A stretch of DNA of 64,000 nt from Bacteriovoracaceae bacterium (GCA_013141065.1 JABFRR010000005.1:124001-188000); one strand, 5' to 3'; shown: positions 43,630 to 52,491, counted from the stretch's first letter. Notes: generated by a model not told the origin, from the letters alone. Program-made: numbers and translations.

Positions 43630-45564
43630 TTAGTTAAAATAATTTTGTATGTTGCTACTTACTCCAAGCGAAATTTCTTGGTAGTAAGCCCCTGAATCAG
43701 AATACTGAAGTGGATAAGGCCATCCGCGGCTTCTTGCACCTTCGGCCCAGCCTTTAATTTCTGCAATTTCTAGAGAATCATTTGAAACTGTAGTTTTCTT
43801 AGCTTCTGCAACTTGAGGAGTATTAAAAGGACAACCACCAACACCTCTCCAATCACCAGAGACGCCAACTAATTTCACACCAAAGAAGTCATTTCCGACA
43901 AAAGATTTCACTTTTAAAGATAAGTTGCTTTCTTCAAATGGTTTAAGCTCTTTAATCTTGTTGATATCGCTTATTTCTAAATGAATGTTTTGATCAACTT
44001 TGTAGAGTACTATTTTTTTCTCTTTTAGGAGATCACTAATTTTAAATTCATCACCGTTGATAATTAGACTTAACTTTTCACCTTCTCCTAATAGATCAGT
44101 TGAAAAAAGAAATGGCTCATCATAATTTGTGAAATGATTTATGTCCCAGTCACACACCATTGGCTTTGGGATACAATTTTTTCCACAACTGCTCGGGGTT
44201 ACCCAGTGAATCTTTTCGTTTTGAATCGAGGTTCCAAAATGGTGGACTGGCTTAAGTTGTATTGAAATAAATGAATTCGTACTAATATTTCCAATAGGAA
44301 GAATCGATTCCGTCTTATTACTAGTCAAGAGTCCATTATATGAATAAATATTCTCTTGCTTTTGGTTTGATAAATCTGTTCCAACTACATACGAAAGAAC
44401 GACTTGATCATTCGGTGTATAAAGATGATCTAGATAATTTTCTTTGAACTCATTTGTCATCACAAACCATTTACCGAGTTTGTCTTTATCTTGAACATCT
44501 TTTAAATGAGTAAAGTCGGGAAGATTATTTTGGAATTGCCCGATTTTATTTAAAACATCTTCTTTAACTTCAAAGTTTTTATCAAATGCAGTTTTTAAAA
44601 TGTCTTGAAAGCGAACTCCATCAGACCCAGTTGCTACATAAAAGACTTTTTCTTCAAGTGGTGTTTCGTAGAGGACAGGAATAGTCTTTGCCTTTATAGA
44701 TGCAAGTAGAGTTTTATAATTTGATGAAAGACTCGGAATTTCATAATCTTCAATTTCTGAAATAATAAATTCACCTCGTTTAAAGAAACTTTCTTTTAAA
44801 AGTCCAATGGGGGCTTTATCAATGACAACTTCAAAGCTCTCATATATTCCTGACTGGAAATGTCTGTCTGAAGTTGTTGATGTAAGAAGCTCGTAATTTT
44901 CTGTTTCATGATTTAAAAAGTAGAAATTTAGCTTTAAATTTTTTACTTCTTTGAAAAATGGAGACTCATTTAATCTTGCTTGGTTTGTAAGAGTGATTTT
45001 AATATTATCAATAATATTCTGATCATTAAAAACGTCACGATATTGTAGGGCCTGATTATGAAAGAATTTTGGATCAAGCTCTGGATATGTTACCCATGAA
45101 AGATCATGTGAAACAAATTTTCCACTTGAGTGTGATGAAAATCTTCCAAAACTTGCAGCAGTCTTTAGGGCATTTCCTCTGGCAAACACGTTACCAACTC
45201 GAAATTTAAAGTCTGGATTGGTGTCTTTTACATCAGTGTTGATGGTAAATGATTTTTGATCCTTGATTGGGTCACTATTTTTGTCGTGATAAAAGACTTC
45301 AATCTTGTAGTTTTGAAGAAATCTAACTTTTAAATCTGGAATGTCGGCTACAAATGGATTTGAGCCACGAGCAATTTCCCCTCCATCTTTAATACCATCC
45401 CCGTCTGTATCACCATTAGGATCAACTTTTAATTCCTTACTTGTTTGCACATTGCTTGTCGTTTTTTGATCTTCTGGCCCTGATTTAAATGCACATGAGC
45501 AAAGTGTCGAAATAATCGTCGAAAAAATAATTAACTTAGTTTTCATCGTTGTCTCCATTTTCAT
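43630..45564 (-). CDS. Large lipoprotein with thrombospondin-type calcium repeat
   Basis: The 644-aa protein has a lipoprotein signal (IIFSTIISTLCSC). It carries one Asp-rich calcium-binding repeat just after it (DPNGDTDGDGIKDGGE followed by IARGSNPF), then a large beta-rich domain and cysteines including SSCGKNC. It is exported and anchored in the outer membrane. Being the second gene of the element 2 conjugation operon, it may be a surface or pilus-tip adhesin for mate contact. No counterpart is seen in element 1. Confidence 0.7.
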   Translation of the reverse strand: MKMETTMKTKLIIFSTIISTLCSCAFKSGPEDQKTTSNVQTSKELKVDPNGDTDGDGIKDGGEIARGSNPFVADIPDLKVRFLQNYKIEVFYHDKNSDPIKDQKSFTINTDVKDTNPDFKFRVGNVFARGNALKTAASFGRFSSHSSGKFVSHDLSWVTYPELDPKFFHNQALQYRDVFNDQNIIDNIKITLTNQARLNESPFFKEVKNLKLNFYFLNHETENYELLTSTTSDRHFQSGIYESFEVVIDKAPIGLLKESFFKRGEFIISEIEDYEIPSLSSNYKTLLASIKAKTIPVLYETPLEEKVFYVATGSDGVRFQDILKTAFDKNFEVKEDVLNKIGQFQNNLPDFTHLKDVQDKDKLGKWFVMTNEFKENYLDHLYTPNDQVVLSYVVGTDLSNQKQENIYSYNGLLTSNKTESILPIGNISTNSFISIQLKPVHHFGTSIQNEKIHWVTPSSCGKNCIPKPMVCDWDINHFTNYDEPFLFSTDLLGEGEKLSLIINGDEFKISDLLKEKKIVLYKVDQNIHLEISDINKIKELKPFEESNLSLKVKSFVGNDFFGVKLVGVSGDWRGVGGCPFNTPQVAEAKKTTVSNDSLEIAEIKGWAEGARSRGWPYPLQYSDSGAYYQEISLGVSSNIQNYFN

Positions 45565-45769
45565 TTTCTGTGTTTTTCCAGGTGCAATTGTTGCAATAAA
45601 TTTGATCTTCTGTTGTCACTGCTTCTTCTCCACAAATTGGGCATTCGTACAATGTATCCTCTTGGATTTGGAGTTCGCCGGTATCCGAGACAAATTCAAT
45701 TTCATTAATTTTCAGCGGTCGAATTTCCTCAAAAGGCAAGTCTGAGCGTCGTCTGTAGTAACCATTCAT
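45536..45769 (-). CDS. Small zinc-ribbon protein, first gene of the element 2 operon
   Basis: Starting at MNGYYRRRSDLPF (45769, behind AGAGGGGAAA), the 77-aa protein carries a zinc ribbon CPICGEE ... CNNC and an acidic tail. The TTG at 45823 lies inside the predicted promoter and is rejected. It overlaps the large lipoprotein gene by 29 bases. It may be a regulator like the first gene of the element 1 operon, though it is not homologous to it. Confidence 0.65.
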   Translation of the reverse strand: MNGYYRRRSDLPFEEIRPLKINEIEFVSDTGELQIQEDTLYECPICGEEAVTTEDQIYCNNCTWKNTENENGDNDEN

Positions 45770-45818
45770 ATTTTTCCCCTCTGTGACCAAGTTGATTGCG
45801 GCCACGACTTCCCTTAAA

Positions 45819-45834
45819 AGCAATGCCGTGCCAA
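45819..45834 (-). promoter_or_regulatory. Near-consensus sigma-54 promoter of the element 2 operon
   Basis: The minus strand reads TTGGCACGGCATTGCT. Both boxes are consensus (TTGGCACG and TTGCT), but the spacer is one base shorter than the strict family rule (GG to GC is 9, not 10). It stands about 50 bases upstream of the first gene's ATG, as in element 1. It is either functional with odd spacing or damaged by a one-base loss. Confidence 0.45.
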
Positions 45835-45932
45835 TTCATTTTGATTTAAGAAAAGCTACGTAGAATGGGATTAAGTTTTGGGATTTATTAATGAAGTTGG
45901 AGATTGATTTGACTTTCTTTGATTAGACTCAC

Positions 45933-45981
45933 GCGACAACGATGTCGCAGACGACATGAATTTCGCGACAACTGTGTCGCG
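45933..45981. promoter_or_regulatory. Two GCGACA/TGTCGC palindromes, predicted activator sites
   Basis: GCGACA-ACGA-TGTCGC (45933-45948) and CGCGACA-ACTG-TGTCGCG (45964-45981) are perfect palindromes centred about 32 bases (three helical turns) apart. They lie 99-147 bases upstream of the sigma-54-like promoter. The arrangement parallels 18932-18968 in element 1. Confidence 0.6.
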
Positions 45982-46065
45982 ACCTTTATGAATTGAAATA
46001 TAAAAATAGGGTAGTTGGTAAAAATTTTGAGTATGAAAATTCTAGGGATTGGTAAAAATTGATAC

Positions 46066-46095
46066 AAAAAAAGGCCACCATTTTTAATGGCAGCC
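46066..46095 (-). terminator. Terminator after the 18-residue-repeat protein gene
   Basis: On the minus strand GGCTGCCATT and AATGGTGGCC form a stem with two mismatches around AAA, followed by seven T. It lies about 50 bases after the stop at 46144. Confidence 0.7.
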
Positions 46096-46143
46096 GTTTT
46101 TTATTTCTTAGTCATTCTGTTTACGATTTGTGAGTTTTTCTAG

Positions 46144-46755
46144 TTATTTCGAAATTCCAGAAGCTTTTTGTAAAAATGAGTTTCCATTATCATCAAAATC
46201 GTTTTGCTTAATGCCTCTGTTATCATCATTAACGTTAGTCTCATTTTTGCGTCGATCACTTTGCTCTACATAACCATCTCTCTTTTCATATTCTCCTTCT
46301 TTTTTACTTAGCCAATCAACCATGTCCTTGTTTTTTCTTTCATGTTCTTTTTCTTTACTATTAAGCCAATCAATCAGTCCTATTTTTTTTCTATTGTATT
46401 CTTTATCTTTACTATTAAGCCAATCAACCAGGTCCATTTTTTTTCTGTTGTATTCTTTTTCTTTACTCATGAGCCAAGTAACGGTTTTATTACCTCTATA
46501 GTACTCTTGCTCTATTTTGTCTGACCAATTATCGAGGTCTCTCTCTTTTTTTCGATATTCCTCGTGGGTTTTTTCTAGCCAATTATCTAGGTCTCTCTCT
46601 TTTTTTCGATATTCTTCGTGGATCTTTTCTAACCAACTGTCGAGATCTCTATCCTTATTTTGATATTCGTTCTCTGTTTTATCTAACCAGCCTGCATTTA
46701 CATTAAAACTAAATATAATGACAAAAAATAATATTAATATACTAAATCTTTTCAT
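46144..46755 (-). CDS. Secreted protein with eight 18-residue Trp repeats
   Basis: After a signal peptide (ILILFFVIIFSFNVNA) the 203-aa protein has eight consecutive units of about 18 residues, such as WLEKIHEEYRKKERDLDN and WLNSKDKEYNRKKIGLID, from residue ~23 to ~165. A polar Asn/Asp-rich tail follows. Eighteen residues equal five alpha-helical turns, so each Trp and Tyr falls on the same face of one long charged helix. I know no family for it. The 76-aa protein encoded next shares the spacing. Confidence 0.8.
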   Translation of the reverse strand: MKRFSILILFFVIIFSFNVNAGWLDKTENEYQNKDRDLDSWLEKIHEEYRKKERDLDNWLEKTHEEYRKKERDLDNWSDKIEQEYYRGNKTVTWLMSKEKEYNRKKMDLVDWLNSKDKEYNRKKIGLIDWLNSKEKEHERKNKDMVDWLSKKEGEYEKRDGYVEQSDRRKNETNVNDDNRGIKQNDFDDNGNSFLQKASGISK

Positions 46756-46808
46756 ATGAGCCTCATCCTTTTGTATTAAACCAACTCAGAAACTAAATTT
46801 CTTCTAGG

Positions 46809-47039
46809 CTAATGATGTAATAGCGTTTTTTTGTTTTTCAGTTTTTCGTGATTTACGTTTGCCCACTTTTTGACTTCATTGTCTTTTATTATTAGCTCGT
46901 TTTTCTTTTTACTTATCCAGCTTTTATATTCTTTCTCTTTATTTAGTCGCTCGTTTTTCATTTCAATTAATTCCTTGGCACCAGCAGAAATTGAAATTAA
47001 AGTTATCGATAAAAGTACTAGTAAATTATTAAATTTCAT
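46809..47039 (-). CDS. Small secreted protein with the same Trp spacing
   Basis: The 76-aa protein has a signal peptide (LLVLLSITLISISAGA) and a charged helix with two Trp residues exactly 18 apart (WISKKKNELIIKDNEVKK then W). It looks like a short relative of the repeat protein immediately downstream, 53 bases away, and both may be co-transcribed. Function unknown. Confidence 0.65.
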   Translation of the reverse strand: MKFNNLLVLLSITLISISAGAKELIEMKNERLNKEKEYKSWISKKKNELIIKDNEVKKWANVNHEKLKNKKTLLHH

Positions 47040-47221
47040 ACTTCCTCATCATTATTTTGAAATCCAATTCATATATAGCTAATCGGCTGAAATGCTAAAA
47101 TTGTTTAGACGAAATCATAATTCCCGCTATTAAATCTTCTAACACCCTAATTTGCATATTTTTGAGTAATGAATGAAAGTTGGTTCATGTGTTGGTAATT
47201 GCGCGTCTTTCGATCCAACAC

Positions 47222-47254
47222 CAATATCAGGGCCATTTTGAGGCCCTGATATTG
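47222..47254. terminator. Strong hairpin, terminator-like
   Basis: CAATATCAGGGCC (47222-47234) and GGCCCTGATATTG (47242-47254) form a perfect 13-bp stem with a 7-base loop. No T-run follows on either strand, so it could be a terminator variant or a binding site. The rest of the gap 47040-47336 shows nothing else clear. Confidence 0.45.
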
Positions 47255-47336
47255 AATTCAAAGGTCATCGGAACAAAATTTTTATCGGAAGTTAGAAATT
47301 TTAAAACTTTTTTATGAAAACTCGTCATCTCCAGCA

Positions 47337-47771
47337 ATGGTTTCAGACTTTGACAGAATTGATGAGCACGCACCTAACCAGCGATGTATCGGCACTTATA
47401 CAGACGCTAATTCCGATGCCTTAGGTTCAATAGTATTTCGCCAAATCCAAAAACCTTCTCTAAGAGATATGGGGAAATTTGAAGTTAAGCTTATTTCATA
47501 TGGTGGACATAATATTGACTTCAGTAACGAAGATCTTGTAGAGAGACTCAAAAGCTTGTTTGATTACATAAAAGTCAGTAGTAGTTCTAGTGATCTAATT
47601 GTTTACATTACTAGGAGTGTAAATTTATCTCGACCTGATCCAATAAAATGGTTCTTTAGAAAGAATGGTGACTTAATTTCTTATAAATTAGTAATTTATG
47701 AGGGTCAAGATTTGGGACCAATGTTTAAAAGAGCAATTAAAGAGCGTTACGGTTACTGTTGGAGAGAGTAG
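47337..47771 (+). CDS. Hypothetical protein, possibly N-terminally truncated
   Basis: The 144-aa product (SDFDRIDEHAPNQRCIGTYT ...) is not recognised. It has no signal peptide or membrane segment. The same frame stays open upstream to 47254 and looks coding (KLEILKLFYENSSSPA), but it holds no ATG, GTG or TTG, and no ribosome site precedes 47337. The true 5' end may have been lost, or a rare start is used. Confidence 0.45.
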   Translation: MVSDFDRIDEHAPNQRCIGTYTDANSDALGSIVFRQIQKPSLRDMGKFEVKLISYGGHNIDFSNEDLVERLKSLFDYIKVSSSSSDLIVYITRSVNLSRPDPIKWFFRKNGDLISYKLVIYEGQDLGPMFKRAIKERYGYCWRE

Positions 47772-47885
47772 TTTTTGTCATAAAACCCTGTTCTTTGGTA
47801 CCTTTTCATGAAAGCGACTCCTCGAAATGAGATATAAAACTCAGAATGACAAATTCATTCTGAGTTTTAATTACAATTTTAGCTC

Positions 47886-49238
47886 CTAAGCTTTTACAAA
47901 GATTCCATGATAAGTCATCGGTTTTGGATCATCGAACCACACCTTGGCCAGCAATCCTCCATCTATATCGTTAGCATTGATTATGGCCAAATAGCTTTTA
48001 TTAATATTGGGGTCTTGAATTAGCTGAAGTAAATAGCCTTCCGATTCTATGTTATTTTTTGGTACAAATACAGGCTCGCATCCCATATGCTCCTTGGGAG
48101 CAAGCCATCTACTTATTTCACCTGTTTTGCAATTATATTTAGCAACCCCACCACCAAGCCCATTATCCTCATTGAATGTCTGAAGATAAATATAATTATT
48201 TTTTGCTCCAGTAAAATGTGGATGAACAGATGGAAATTCACAAGGATTTTTCCAAAGTGATTCATCAGTTACTCTTTTTGAAGATAAATTAATTTTATAT
48301 CTATGGAGTGATGGCATTGACTGCTCGGGCCCAGCGCTACTAGGTGCTTCAAATGCTCCGAAGCCATCATGCTTTATTGCTTCAATAATAATTTCTTCAT
48401 TTTCTTCGTAAGCATTAACGAAATGCCAAACCCAAAATGAGTCAATCGATATTTGGATTGGCTTTTCTATTTGATTAAATGGAACTACTATAATTTGCAT
48501 GCCTGATTGAGGTTCCCATTTAAAATAATTTGATAAATCACCAATGCCAAGCAAAGCTCTCCATTTAATAAGTTTAACGGGGCCAATAAAAAATATAAAA
48601 TGTTTATCAGTAACCATAAAGTCATGAATCATTCCTTCCCACGGCGCTTTTATACTTCCTAAAAGTTTAAAGCTTCCATGGTCAGGTAAAGCATAGAGAT
48701 CGATCCAATCACTCCTTACGCCAAAATTAAAAGTCGTTTTTAATTTTTCAACTCTATGCGGATGAGCAGAGAATGCTCCTTTTACTTGACCACTAAAATC
48801 AGTGACGTCATTTGTTTCAAGTGTTACAGGATTAATTTCGACAGGTTTGCTCATTTCCATCAAGGCATACATCTTGTGATTCCAAGCCAGAATATTTGTA
48901 TTGCCCGTGCTTTTTATTTTTTGATTTAAATTATTTAATATAACAGAGTACCAAGGTGCTAAGGTGCCATATAAAAACTTCTTAGCCTTTTCTTCTTCTA
49001 AAAATTCCTTTGATTTTATAACTTTACTTGCACCATAAACCTGTTCTTGAAATTTAACAGCGGTAACCGCACCATCAGCGTCAAAAGGATGGGGAACAGA
49101 TTGACCAAATCTTTTTAAAAGTCCAGGCCCTGTTCTGTAAAGCGTACCTTTTAAATCTTCAGGAATAGATCCTTCGACGTCTAAAACTTCAAAATTATGC
49201 TCTCTTATGAGACTGTGGTTAAGTGTTGGCTTGTTCAT
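47886..49238 (-). CDS. Carotenoid oxygenase (RPE65/NinaB family)
   Basis: The 450-aa non-heme iron enzyme belongs to the family cleaving carotenoids, apocarotenoids or stilbenes. The four iron-binding histidines appear in SAHPHRVE, MIHDFMVTDKH, FWVWHFVNAYEE and the C-terminal TYHGIF. The N-terminus has GTLYRTGPGLLKRFG and HPFDADG, typical signatures. It is divergent from a MarR regulator whose binding palindrome overlaps its predicted promoter. Confidence 0.93.
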   Translation of the reverse strand: MNKPTLNHSLIREHNFEVLDVEGSIPEDLKGTLYRTGPGLLKRFGQSVPHPFDADGAVTAVKFQEQVYGASKVIKSKEFLEEEKAKKFLYGTLAPWYSVILNNLNQKIKSTGNTNILAWNHKMYALMEMSKPVEINPVTLETNDVTDFSGQVKGAFSAHPHRVEKLKTTFNFGVRSDWIDLYALPDHGSFKLLGSIKAPWEGMIHDFMVTDKHFIFFIGPVKLIKWRALLGIGDLSNYFKWEPQSGMQIIVVPFNQIEKPIQISIDSFWVWHFVNAYEENEEIIIEAIKHDGFGAFEAPSSAGPEQSMPSLHRYKINLSSKRVTDESLWKNPCEFPSVHPHFTGAKNNYIYLQTFNEDNGLGGGVAKYNCKTGEISRWLAPKEHMGCEPVFVPKNNIESEGYLLQLIQDPNINKSYLAIINANDIDGGLLAKVWFDDPKPMTYHGIFVKA

Positions 49239-49258
49239 GTTTTTATCCCCGACAAATG

Positions 49259-49316
49259 GTTGACACTGTCAACTATACATCAATTAGTTGTCAATATCAA
49301 CCAAACTTTGTAGATT
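49259..49316. promoter_or_regulatory. Divergent promoters with MarR-type palindrome
   Basis: GTTGACACTGTCAAC (49259-49273) is a perfect palindrome. For the minus-strand oxygenase, -35 TTGATA (49300-49295) and -10 TATAGT (49277-49272) are 17 bases apart, so the palindrome overlaps the -10 box. For the plus-strand MarR gene, TTGTCA (49288-49293) and TAGATT (49311-49316) are also 17 apart. A MarR protein bound here would repress the oxygenase. Confidence 0.65.
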
Positions 49317-49362
49317 ATCTTAGTATCATAATTATAAATAGTTATTTTAAGGTCAACTAACG

Positions 49363-49803
49363 ATGAAAAATTCAGCTCATGCCAATTTTCATAAAAGCTT
49401 TTTCAAGATTATATTCCTTGTTAAAGATAGAATGCAGAACATTGTTCATGAAGCAGAATCAGGTTTAACAGTTTTACAAATTTTAGTTCTTCGCACCCTT
49501 GTTCAGGAAAAAGAACTTACACCAATTAAATTATGTCGTTTGCTAAATAAAGATAAAGCCCAGATTACTCGACTTGTCTTAGAATTGACGAATAGAGGGC
49601 TAATTACAAAAATGGACAATCCAAATGACAAAAGAAGTTATATTCTGAAGCCAAGTCCAAAAGTTGAAAAAATAATAACGGAATTTATTTTGATTGAACA
49701 AAAGTTGATTCGTAAAATGGTTATGGACGTATCAAATGAAGATTTAATTAAAATGAATCTAAATTTTGATAAAATGTTTAAAAATTTAAATCTTAAAAAA
49801 TAA
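49363..49803 (+). CDS. MarR-family transcriptional regulator
   Basis: The 146-aa protein has a winged helix: LTVLQILVLRTLVQ, LTPIKLCRLLNKDKAQITRL, VLELTNRGLITKMDNPNDKR, a standard MarR pattern with dimerisation helices at both ends. It is divergent from the carotenoid oxygenase and likely controls it through the intervening palindrome. Confidence 0.88.
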   Translation: MKNSAHANFHKSFFKIIFLVKDRMQNIVHEAESGLTVLQILVLRTLVQEKELTPIKLCRLLNKDKAQITRLVLELTNRGLITKMDNPNDKRSYILKPSPKVEKIITEFILIEQKLIRKMVMDVSNEDLIKMNLNFDKMFKNLNLKK

Positions 49804-50061
49804 AAAGACCTTCTCCTAATTTGTTGTTGAAATAAATTGGACTCGCTCATTTAACCAATCCGATATCGGTTGGCGGCTGCTTTTCCCGTTCTAATATTTC
49901 TATTGCCGAAACTTTGAGCACATTATGCCTAGTAACAGTGACACTTTATCACCAGTTTTTAATAACTTCCCGACTTCTTCTTACAGGCTATTTTCATTTA
50001 TTCTCAACATTAGTATAAACTTCCAAGCAGTTTATTTACTCTGAGTATCATAGGGGGATTT

Positions 50062-50397
50062 ATGAAAAGTTTTCTATTGTTATCTGTTTTTATTTTTATG
50101 ACTGATACTGCATCAGCAGATATCTATTTAAATGTTGGCGACTCAGTTAATATTGGGAGCAGTCGAGTCCATTGCGGGATGAGAGAACCTGCTCCTTCCA
50201 GAATGTATCGCTGTTCAATGAAAATCTGTATCGATCCATGGAATAGAGAATCGGATAACGAATGGATGTGTAAAAATGCATCAGCCTACAAAATGGAATC
50301 AAGATCGGCCATTGGAGATGATAAAAACTCGCTTTATCAAGAACTAGTCAGCCGTGGAATTCATGATAGCGATTCATTTTCGTGTGAAGAAATTTAA
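50062..50397 (+). CDS. Secreted cysteine-containing hypothetical protein
   Basis: The 111-aa precursor has a signal peptide (SFLLLSVFIFMTDTASA-D). Its mature part has five cysteines (VHCGMRE, YRCSMKICID, WMCKNA, FSCEEI) suited to disulfides in the periplasm or outside. The ribosome site is AGGGGG. I recognise no family. A strong hairpin follows the stop. Confidence 0.75.
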   Translation: MKSFLLLSVFIFMTDTASADIYLNVGDSVNIGSSRVHCGMREPAPSRMYRCSMKICIDPWNRESDNEWMCKNASAYKMESRSAIGDDKNSLYQELVSRGIHDSDSFSCEEI

Positions 50398-50408
50398 TTA
50401 GCCGCTAA

Positions 50409-50440
50409 TATAAACAGGACCTCTTTGGGTCCTGTTTATA
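50409..50440 (+). terminator. Hairpin terminator after the secreted protein gene
   Basis: TATAAACAGGACC and GGTCCTGTTTATA form a perfect 13-bp stem with a six-base loop. The 3' arm is rich in T (TGTTTATA). It lies 12 bases after the stop. Confidence 0.7.
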
Positions 50441-50961
50441 AGCAAATACTTTTTAATATGAGTGATGGATCGAAGGTAAGTGGTTTAGAAGCTTATGCAA
50501 CAACAAAATAAACACCAACAATAAGTAATGTTAAAAATATTCCACCAAACACACAATTTAAATAAAAGTCATCTTTATGTATTTGTTTAAGGCTTCGCCC
50601 TTTCCTAAAAAAAAAGCCATTGTAAAAATGCTCCATGAAAAGTTAATAGATAGCTCAGAAACAGCTCTCCAATGAAAGAAATCATCAACATCTCCTAGCA
50701 TAGTTCATGAACTCTTAAAGATAGCTGAATTATTTGTAAGAAACAAACGCACCCCAAAATCTAATAGTTCCTGAGCTTCACTTGGTAGCTTTTCATTCGC
50801 TTAAAGTATCAAAACCTAATAAAATCATTATCTTTTAGAGGATTTATAAAAATCCATTATTTTCAAATATGAAATATTTTCACGGTCTCTTGTCCTTAAG
50901 TATCCAAAACTATATTCAGAACCCCCTTTATTTGTGTTTCACTTTATGAAGAGAGCTTTGA
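50441..50961. other. 521-base region without a confident gene
   Basis: The only candidate is a 47-codon minus-strand frame at 50493-50636 (EHFYNGFFFRKGRSLK and a single hydrophobic helix VFGGIFLTLLIVGVYFVVA). It has no ribosome site and is probably a decayed membrane-protein gene. The sequence before 50962 should hold the promoter of the oligopeptide-binding operon, but neither a clear sigma-70 nor a sigma-54 site was recognised. Confidence 0.4.
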
Positions 50962-52491
50962 ATGCTTAAGCTATTTTTTACATTCCTGATCACCTTGATA
51001 TGGATTTCACCTCCTTGCTCGGCCAATACATATGTTAAAAGCATGTACTCCCTCCCTTTAACCTTTGATCCAATAAAAATGAACGACGTGGCTTCTCTCG
51101 CTGCTGCCAACCTTATATATGATGGCCTTTTAAAATTTTCTCCATCGTTAGAGATACAGGAAGCATTGGCCGAATCGTGGTCAACCAGCACCGACGGCAA
51201 AACACTCACATTCAAACTTAGACCAGATATTAAATTTCACGATGGGACTCCCATCACTGCTGACGATGTCGTTTATTCTCTTGCTAGGGCGGTAACCCCA
51301 GAAAGTACAGTTCGAAAATATTATGACTGTATTCAAGGAGTCGATGAAAAAAATGGAACACAAGATATTTCAAAAGTAGGAATAAGGGCCAAAGATTTTC
51401 GTACCGTTGAGATAAAATTAAAAAATCCATTCCCTGCTTTTATTTCAATCTTGGCCGGAGCAACGGCAAAAATTTTACCTATGAAATATAAAGATACTAA
51501 AGCATTCTTTGATTCACCTGTTGGCTCAGGGGCATTTCGATTTTCATCCACTGATACTGCAAATAAAAAGATGACCCTTGAAGCGTTTGATTCCTATTAT
51601 CAGGGCAGAAGTAAACTGGATAAAATGGTTCTGGTTGAATCTTCAGAAGTTGAAGCAATTAAGATGGCCCGCAAAAATGAAGTTCTCGATCTAGTTAGTT
51701 GGCCATTAAATCCCAAAGACCCTGTATTTCAAAGTGGTAAAAAAATCACAAGTCCAGTTACTGCTACATGGATAATAGGACTTAATACCAAGGTAGCTCC
51801 ATTTAATTCTCTTGAAGCAAGAAAAGCCTTTAAAAAGACTTTAGATAATGAAGGATTTAGAAAGAAATTTTATCCAGATGCTTACCAAGCATTCGGCTAT
51901 ATTCCTCCGGGATTGCCCGGATATATTGATGGGACATATATAAAAACTGTCCCAACAAAATCATCAAGGTCAAAAGTTGTAAAACAAAAAATAACCATCG
52001 TGATTCCACAAGAGCTTTCAGATGCAAATGAGATGAAAGCATTTCTTGAAGATAACCTAAAAGGAAATGGCTGGAATGTTGATGTTGTACCAATGGCATG
52101 GGACAAATTAATGGAAGGATATGCCAAAAAGAAACACCAAGCGTTCTTGGTTTCTATGAATATGGACTATCCTGATGCCGAATTTTTGCTGCGAAATTTT
52201 GAAAGCAATAATCCTGATAATTTTAGCGGTCTTAATAACAAGAAACTGGATGCTCTTATTGCTAGTTCTCGAAATGAGACTGATAAGGTTAAGAGAGCAA
52301 CGCTATATAAAGAAACAATTAAACTTCTTGATGATTCATCGGTAACAATAAATCTATTTCACCCAAGATCAAATTATTGGATATCAAATTGTGTAAATGG
52401 TTTTAACCCAAATGTTCTTTCTGAAGTTTATATAGATTATACAAAAGTCAGTATTGATGAGGCGTGTATGAAAAATGGTGGGAAAATATGA
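50962..52491 (+). CDS. Oligopeptide-type solute-binding protein (SBP_bac_5)
   Basis: The 509-aa exported protein has a signal peptide (MLKLFFTFLITLIWISPPCSA) and SBP_bac_5 signatures: AAANLIYDGLLKFSPSLEIQ, LAESWSTSTDGKTLTFKLRP, DIKFHDGTPITADDVVYSL. The family binds peptides or nickel for ABC import, but no permease or ATPase genes are near. Its stop overlaps the start of a histidine kinase (ATGA), so it probably acts as an extracytoplasmic receptor feeding that kinase. Confidence 0.92.
   Translation: MLKLFFTFLITLIWISPPCSANTYVKSMYSLPLTFDPIKMNDVASLAAANLIYDGLLKFSPSLEIQEALAESWSTSTDGKTLTFKLRPDIKFHDGTPITADDVVYSLARAVTPESTVRKYYDCIQGVDEKNGTQDISKVGIRAKDFRTVEIKLKNPFPAFISILAGATAKILPMKYKDTKAFFDSPVGSGAFRFSSTDTANKKMTLEAFDSYYQGRSKLDKMVLVESSEVEAIKMARKNEVLDLVSWPLNPKDPVFQSGKKITSPVTATWIIGLNTKVAPFNSLEARKAFKKTLDNEGFRKKFYPDAYQAFGYIPPGLPGYIDGTYIKTVPTKSSRSKVVKQKITIVIPQELSDANEMKAFLEDNLKGNGWNVDVVPMAWDKLMEGYAKKKHQAFLVSMNMDYPDAEFLLRNFESNNPDNFSGLNNKKLDALIASSRNETDKVKRATLYKETIKLLDDSSVTINLFHPRSNYWISNCVNGFNPNVLSEVYIDYTKVSIDEACMKNGGKI

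Noticed and set aside
45770..45823. TTG 45823 as start of the zinc-ribbon gene
   Set aside because: The codon lies within the predicted -12 box and a better ribosome site precedes ATG 45769.
46300..46680. CRISPR-like or satellite array (54-base period)
   Set aside because: The repeats are coding, in frame and without spacers; they form the 18-residue protein repeat.
47195..47230. tRNA-like 3' end (TTTCGATCCAACACCA)
   Set aside because: The arms flanking TTCGATC do not pair, and no acceptor or anticodon stem is found.
49965..49980. CCCGACTTC as the right attachment site of element 2
   Set aside because: Only seven to eight bases match and the repeat structure is absent.
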